Source: Bernardetiaceae bacterium
Lineage (GTDB): Bacteria > Bacteroidota > Bacteroidia > Cytophagales > Thermoflexibacteraceae
NCBI GenBank assembly: GCA_025056255.1
Contig: JANWVT010000001.1
Location: forward strand, 1-64,000
Length of the DNA stretch: 64,000 nt
Reading direction: 5' to 3'
A program made the position numbers and the translations under genes. Under the pieces are notes generated by a model, which worked only from the letters and a program-made list of their open reading frames with translations, did no database searches and was not told the DNA's origin. Positions 59,238 to 64,000 of the stretch are shown in pieces; position 1 is the stretch's first letter, and each line of letters begins with the position of its first letter.

Positions 59238-61805
59238 TTATTTCGCCAAACGCACATTCAGACGGGCATAGTAGAACGCACCATTGTTCCCCATTTGTAC
59301 AGGGTCCCATGCGCCGCCCGATTCGGTCAAGCTGGGCAGAGAGCGGTCAGGATAGACATTGAAAATATTGTTTGCCCCAATAGCAAGAGCCACTACTTTG
59401 TTGAACGTATAACGCAAGCCCAAATCGGTAGTTACTTTGGGTGAATAAACGTCAAGGTCGTTCTCATCGTAGTTCCAGTTGGCAAGTACCACCTCGCCGA
59501 AGCGAACAAAGCGCAGCAGCGCACTGAATTTTTCTATGGTGTAGTCAAAGGTGAGGTTGATTTTAGAGTTTGGAGCAGCGGCTTTTGCAAAATAGCGCTC
59601 GCGCAGGTCAAAGTAGATGTCTTCTTTACCTGCCAACCGCGGGCTTGTTTTCACTTGGTCAATGGTCAGCCGGTTAAAATTCATAGCGAGCGTGGAGAGC
59701 AATTTACCCTTGCCAATATTGGCTTGGTGCGTTGCCACTACGTCTAACCCTTGCGTGGTAGTGCTGATGGCATTGGTGAAAAACTGGGCTTTGCCAACGC
59801 GCAGGCGTCGCAACTCTTGACCGATATCGGGGTCGTCGTCGCTGAACTGACCAGTTAGCACCACGCGGTTGTCAATTTTCACATAGTAGCCGTCTACTGT
59901 CACGGTCAGATTGCTCACAGGGGTAAGTGTTAGTCCTAAGCTACCATTGAGAGAAGTTTCTTGTTTGAGTGAAGGAATGCCTAATGCTCGTGTTACAGGG
60001 CTGTTGTTGCGGGCAATCAGCACTTCAACAGGCTGGGCATTGACAAAGTTGGTAACCGTGGAGTTAAAGTAAATCTGTGGCAGCGAGGGAGCGCGGAAAC
60101 CTGTGCTGAGCGTTCCGCGAATGGCAAACTTTTCGCCCAGAGCCAGCCGCGAAGCAATTTTTCCGTTCAAAGTGCTACCGAAGTCGCTATAATTTTCAAA
60201 GCGCAGCGCTGCGCCAATCATAAACGAACGGGTGATGTCTGCTTCTGCATCGGCAAATACGCCTATGTTGCTGCGGTTAGCGCGTATCTCATCCGCAGGT
60301 CGGAAGCCGGGAAATCCTTGTGAGCCGCCGGGAAAGCGTGGGTCATAGTTATCCCACGACTCGCGCTGACCTGCTACAATATTGTAGTGTTCGGCGCGAA
60401 ATTCCGTTCCAAAAGCGATGTTCAACCCTTTGAACGTGTTCTTAAAAAAGCGATTGAACTTAACCCCGCTGTTGAATTGTCCCAGTCCGAAACCGCCTGC
60501 ATCAAAGTTGCGCGGAGTGGCTGTTCCCATAGAGCGATTCAGCGTATTGCTAACCGAATACATAAACCGATTGTGTCCATAAGTGGCAAACAGGTCAATG
60601 TCCCATGCTTTGGCAAGGGTGCGCAATCCGAGCGTATAGCCGTGGTCGGTGATATCAGAACCAATGATAGGGTCAAAGCCATTGGGGTAAATAGAAGGGA
60701 TGTTGCGTTCGCTGTCGGCAAAGCGTGTCCATGCGTAGGCTTCGCCTTTGCGCAGGTTAGAGCCGCCAAAAGCATACACATAACTTTTAGGGCTAAGCGG
60801 TAAGCGTGCGTTCAGATATAGCGAAGCATTGCGTATGCGTGGGTCGCCGTATTCACGGCGTGCCAAGTCGTCGGGGTTCGTGTTGGCACGGTTGGTATGG
60901 TCGCGGAAGTTAAAATCGCCTGTCAAGTTCACAAACCCTTTCTGCCCAACGGTAAAGCCATAGTTGGCGTTGATGTTGTAGTTAAGCCCGTCAAAGTTTT
61001 TATTGTCAAAGCGGTATTGCGCTTGGTGCATCCCTGCATTGGCATTAACGGTCAGTTCGTTGGTAGATTGTTTAAGCACGATATTAATAACACCCGCAAT
61101 GGCATCCGAACCGTATTGTGCGGCAGCACCGTCGCGCAGAATCTCGATGCGCTCTATGGCAGCGGCAGGGATGGTATTGAGGTCTGTACCCGTGTTGCCG
61201 CGTCCGCGAGTGCCGTAAATGTTCACCAATGAGGACTGATGACGACGCTTTCCGTTGATAAGTACCAGTGTTTGGTCAGGTCCTAATCCGCGCAGCGAGG
61301 CAGGGTCAACGTGGTCGGTGCCATCTGAGCCGGTCTGGCGGTTAGAGTTAAACGAAGGGGCTACAAATTGCAGCAGTTGGTTGATGTCTAACTGTCCCGT
61401 TTTAGCAGTGATAGCACTGATATCAATTACATCTACGGGTGCGGGTGTTTCCGTAACGGTGCGGTTCAGGCTGCGCGTGCCTACAATTTCCAGTTCGGCA
61501 AGTTGTGTTACGTCTTCTTCCATCGTAATGTCCAATGTTGCACCGTCTTGCCCGACAACTACTTCGCGAATTTGCACAGCATAGCCTACAAAACTGAATC
61601 GCACCCGATAGTTGCCCGGTTTGAGCGATAGGCTGTAAACCCCTTCCGAATTGGTAACAGTGTTTTTGTTGGCATCTAATACGCTGACGTAAACGCCCGG
61701 CAAAGGTTCGTTGTTTGCTCCTATTACTTTTCCTTTCAGTTCTTGTGCATGGGCTTGCAGCAAAAAGCCCACCGCACAAACAATGATGAGTAGTAGTTTG
61801 CGCAT
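59238..61805 (-). CDS. TonB-dependent receptor with carboxypeptidase-like N-domain
   Basis: LRGLGPDQTLVLINGKRRHQSSLVNIYGTRGRGNTGTDLNTIPAAAIERIEILRDGAAAQYGSDAIAGVINIVLK. Confidence 0.95.
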   Translation of the reverse strand: MRKLLLIIVCAVGFLLQAHAQELKGKVIGANNEPLPGVYVSVLDANKNTVTNSEGVYSLSLKPGNYRVRFSFVGYAVQIREVVVGQDGATLDITMEEDVTQLAELEIVGTRSLNRTVTETPAPVDVIDISAITAKTGQLDINQLLQFVAPSFNSNRQTGSDGTDHVDPASLRGLGPDQTLVLINGKRRHQSSLVNIYGTRGRGNTGTDLNTIPAAAIERIEILRDGAAAQYGSDAIAGVINIVLKQSTNELTVNANAGMHQAQYRFDNKNFDGLNYNINANYGFTVGQKGFVNLTGDFNFRDHTNRANTNPDDLARREYGDPRIRNASLYLNARLPLSPKSYVYAFGGSNLRKGEAYAWTRFADSERNIPSIYPNGFDPIIGSDITDHGYTLGLRTLAKAWDIDLFATYGHNRFMYSVSNTLNRSMGTATPRNFDAGGFGLGQFNSGVKFNRFFKNTFKGLNIAFGTEFRAEHYNIVAGQRESWDNYDPRFPGGSQGFPGFRPADEIRANRSNIGVFADAEADITRSFMIGAALRFENYSDFGSTLNGKIASRLALGEKFAIRGTLSTGFRAPSLPQIYFNSTVTNFVNAQPVEVLIARNNSPVTRALGIPSLKQETSLNGSLGLTLTPVSNLTVTVDGYYVKIDNRVVLTGQFSDDDPDIGQELRRLRVGKAQFFTNAISTTTQGLDVVATHQANIGKGKLLSTLAMNFNRLTIDQVKTSPRLAGKEDIYFDLRERYFAKAAAPNSKINLTFDYTIEKFSALLRFVRFGEVVLANWNYDENDLDVYSPKVTTDLGLRYTFNKVVALAIGANNIFNVYPDRSLPSLTESGGAWDPVQMGNNGAFYYARLNVRLAK

Positions 61806-62049
61806 AAAAGTTAGGGTTGAAATGTGTTAAAGAAAGCCGATTGACTTATGCAATCGGCAACCAATCTACAAAAATTATCTGCATGTACAAGTAAAAAATC
61901 AAACTTACATTCGTAAACGGCATTATCAGCTGCTTAGCCATGAGCACCTGAACAAGTATACTTGTCACACTCAGTCTCGGTTCTAACTACAAAAATTATT
62001 TGGCTGCATGTGCCCCCAAATTATCCGATTGATTACCCAAGTTGCAACG

Positions 62050-62634
62050 CTATTCAGGGATGCCTACAAAATTTTCATTTAACCATTCAGCAATTTGCCG
62101 GGCAGTTAGTACTTGGTCTATGGTAGCAAGTTGCATAGCAGCACGTGGCATGGTGTCAATCATGCAGTCGGCGGGGTCTTGTACGGCGGTGATGCCTCCG
62201 GCGTCTTTCAGTAATTTCATGCCCATGGCACCGTCTTGGTTGGCACCTGTCAGTAAAATGCCCAGTGTATTTTGGCGATATACATCGGCGGCAGAAAAAA
62301 ACAACACGTCTATTGAAGGACGCGAATAGTGCACCAAGGGGCTGTCGGAGAGCGCTAATGTTTTGTTAGGCTCTACTACCAAGTGCCGGTTGGGCGGCGC
62401 CAAATATATATGCTGCGGCAAGGGGCGCGTTCCTGCTTTGGGTTCTACAATAGGCATTCTACAAGCGCTTTGCAATACTGATTGCAGGTTAGACTGCGGG
62501 TCTTGTGCCGGACGGTGTAATACCATGAGAATAGGAACAGGCATAGCCTCCAAATGTTGGAAAATGGTACGCACTGCCCGAATACTACCAGCAGAACCTC
62601 CTATTACAATTAGTTCGATATGATGTAGCCCCAT
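62050..62634 (-). CDS. Stand-alone CheB-type protein-glutamate methylesterase domain
   Basis: VIGGSAGSIRAVRTIF; VLHRPAQDPQS; ILLTGANQDGAMGMKLLKDAGG. Confidence 0.9.
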   Translation of the reverse strand: MGLHHIELIVIGGSAGSIRAVRTIFQHLEAMPVPILMVLHRPAQDPQSNLQSVLQSACRMPIVEPKAGTRPLPQHIYLAPPNRHLVVEPNKTLALSDSPLVHYSRPSIDVLFFSAADVYRQNTLGILLTGANQDGAMGMKLLKDAGGITAVQDPADCMIDTMPRAAMQLATIDQVLTARQIAEWLNENFVGIPE

Positions 62635-62635
62635 G

Positions 62636-63046
62636 TCAAACCTTCTGAGTACGATAGTGTTGTAATAAGATAATGAGTTCGGAAATTACTTGGTGCAAAT
62701 AAGTCAGACACATTTCGCTTTTCACCAAATAATTGAAAACTCCTAAGGCTTGTACTTCCGCTAACACATCCATGTCGCGTTGAGCAGAAACTACTACAAC
62801 GCGAATGTGTGGATTGAATGCCCGAATTTTTTTGATAAGTTCAACACCGCTCATATCGGGTAAAATCAAATCTACCAAGACAATATCGGGCTGTTCAGAT
62901 AAGTGTTCGAGCAGCTGCCCAGCAGTAGAGAAGGTTTGGATATGTAAGTGCTTGATTTCCGACAGTGCCAGCTGGAGCAGCATGCTTTCTGTGCGGTTGT
63001 CTTCTATGACAAAAAGTTTGAATAACTGGTTATCAGAAGGTTGCAT
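62636..63046 (-). CDS. Single-domain response regulator
   Basis: LFVIEDNRTESMLL; PDIVLVDLILPDMSGVELIKKI; VVSAQRD. Confidence 0.92.
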   Translation of the reverse strand: MQPSDNQLFKLFVIEDNRTESMLLQLALSEIKHLHIQTFSTAGQLLEHLSEQPDIVLVDLILPDMSGVELIKKIRAFNPHIRVVVVSAQRDMDVLAEVQALGVFNYLVKSEMCLTYLHQVISELIILLQHYRTQKV

Positions 63047-63058
63047 AGACTAAACATT

Positions 63059-64000
63059 TTACTGTGCCAATGTATGAGAAAAATATTCTTGGCGCACTAC
63101 TTGTGCAGTAACGTCCATCAATTGAAAAAGTTGCACTAATTGTTCGTTCGTAAGCAAATGCGGCTGCTCGGAGGCTTGTCTGTACAAAGAACTGGTATAT
63201 TCGAACAGTTTGGCAGCACCTATGGTACCACAAAGACCTTTTAAGGTATGCAAGGCACGTGTCATTTCTCCATACTGGGCTTGGGCATGTGTTTGGCTGA
63301 TTTTTTGCCGGAGCTGTGCAATATCGGTAATAAAGCTTTCCAGCAGCCCTTGTAGCATGCCGACGTTGTTGCCTGCCAATTTTTTAATGTTTGCTATCAC
63401 TGTTGCATTTATAATAGGCGTATCGTTACTATTTGCAAGTTCCGAAGCAACTTCTTGCTGTGCAACGGCTATCAAGGTGCGCTCCATGCAGTTGGGCAGA
63501 AACCGGTACAAGGTTTTGTATAAGTCTTCGGGAGTAATGGGTTTGGCTAAATAATCGTCCATACCTTGTGCCATAAAGCGTTCTGGATCGCCTGCCATGG
63601 CATTGGCACTCATGCCAACAATAGGAGGTACGACACTGAGAGCTGCTCGAATGTTTTGCACTGCCGTAATACCGTCCATTACAGGCATGTTGATATCCAT
63701 AATGATTAAATCGAAAGCGCCTGTTTTTGCTTGCTCACATGCTTCCTGTCCATTGGCGACTACGGTTACCTGCCCTCCTATTTCCTCTATCATCCATTTT
63801 ACTACCTCCTGATTCACGCTTACATCTTCAGCTAACAGGATTTGGGCTGGTTGAATAAATCGATATTGGTATTGGTAGTGTTCTTGGGGGGTAGTTTGGA
63901 TAGCTTGCTGTTTAGCGCGCCAAGCCTTGAAAGTAAACCAAAACTCGCTGCCTTTGTTTAATTGGCTATTTACACCTATTTCGCCTTCTAACAGTTGCAC
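63059..64000 (-). CDS. Hybrid sensor histidine kinase C-terminus (receiver + Hpt), truncated by the window edge
   Basis: EGEIGVNSQLNKGSEFWFTF (HATPase end), LIIMDINMPVMDGITAV receiver, MTRALHTLKGLCGTIGA Hpt. Confidence 0.92.
   Translation of the reverse strand: MQLLEGEIGVNSQLNKGSEFWFTFKAWRAKQQAIQTTPQEHYQYQYRFIQPAQILLAEDVSVNQEVVKWMIEEIGGQVTVVANGQEACEQAKTGAFDLIIMDINMPVMDGITAVQNIRAALSVVPPIVGMSANAMAGDPERFMAQGMDDYLAKPITPEDLYKTLYRFLPNCMERTLIAVAQQEVASELANSNDTPIINATVIANIKKLAGNNVGMLQGLLESFITDIAQLRQKISQTHAQAQYGEMTRALHTLKGLCGTIGAAKLFEYTSSLYRQASEQPHLLTNEQLVQLFQLMDVTAQVVRQEYFSHTLAQ

Overview
This 64 kb chromosomal window looks like a Bacteroidota genome, probably Cytophagales-like. The evidence is a SusC/SusD pair, TANNTTTG-type promoters and the overall protein families. 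Most of it is recognisable core or accessory genes: pdhC (E2), a GH78-like rhamnosidase, cinA, ubiA-family, PAS/GAF kinase, initiator tRNA-Met, era, a subtilisin, hemE, a GH3 + serine-hydrolase fusion, susCD, pspA, four ribosomal protein genes (rplB-rpsS-rplV-rpsC), dapB, a 12 kb surface-glycan cluster, an RND efflux operon, a trans-sulfuration PLP enzyme with a divergent Lrp regulator, a TonB receptor, and CheB/response-regulator/hybrid-kinase genes. The observations most worth following up are: (1) an apparently undescribed interspersed intergenic element, in which a stem-loop is followed by a 'GACACRAACAAC' box and, in the better copies, a tandem array of one 13-mer (GTTGCACGCTGCC or its reverse complement); I see it at about 18.7, 35.1 and 54.8 kb, with array-less relatives at about 8.1 and 33.4 kb and a possible cut copy at base 1; (2) near-absence of GATC across the window (11 found by eye, roughly 245 expected from composition); (3) a Dam-class methylase/PD-(D/E)XK nuclease cassette whose stop codon abuts a truncated choice-of-anchor-I-like gene remnant; (4) an S10 ribosomal operon reduced to an isolated four-gene island. 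All calls come from reading the sequence; no database search was run.
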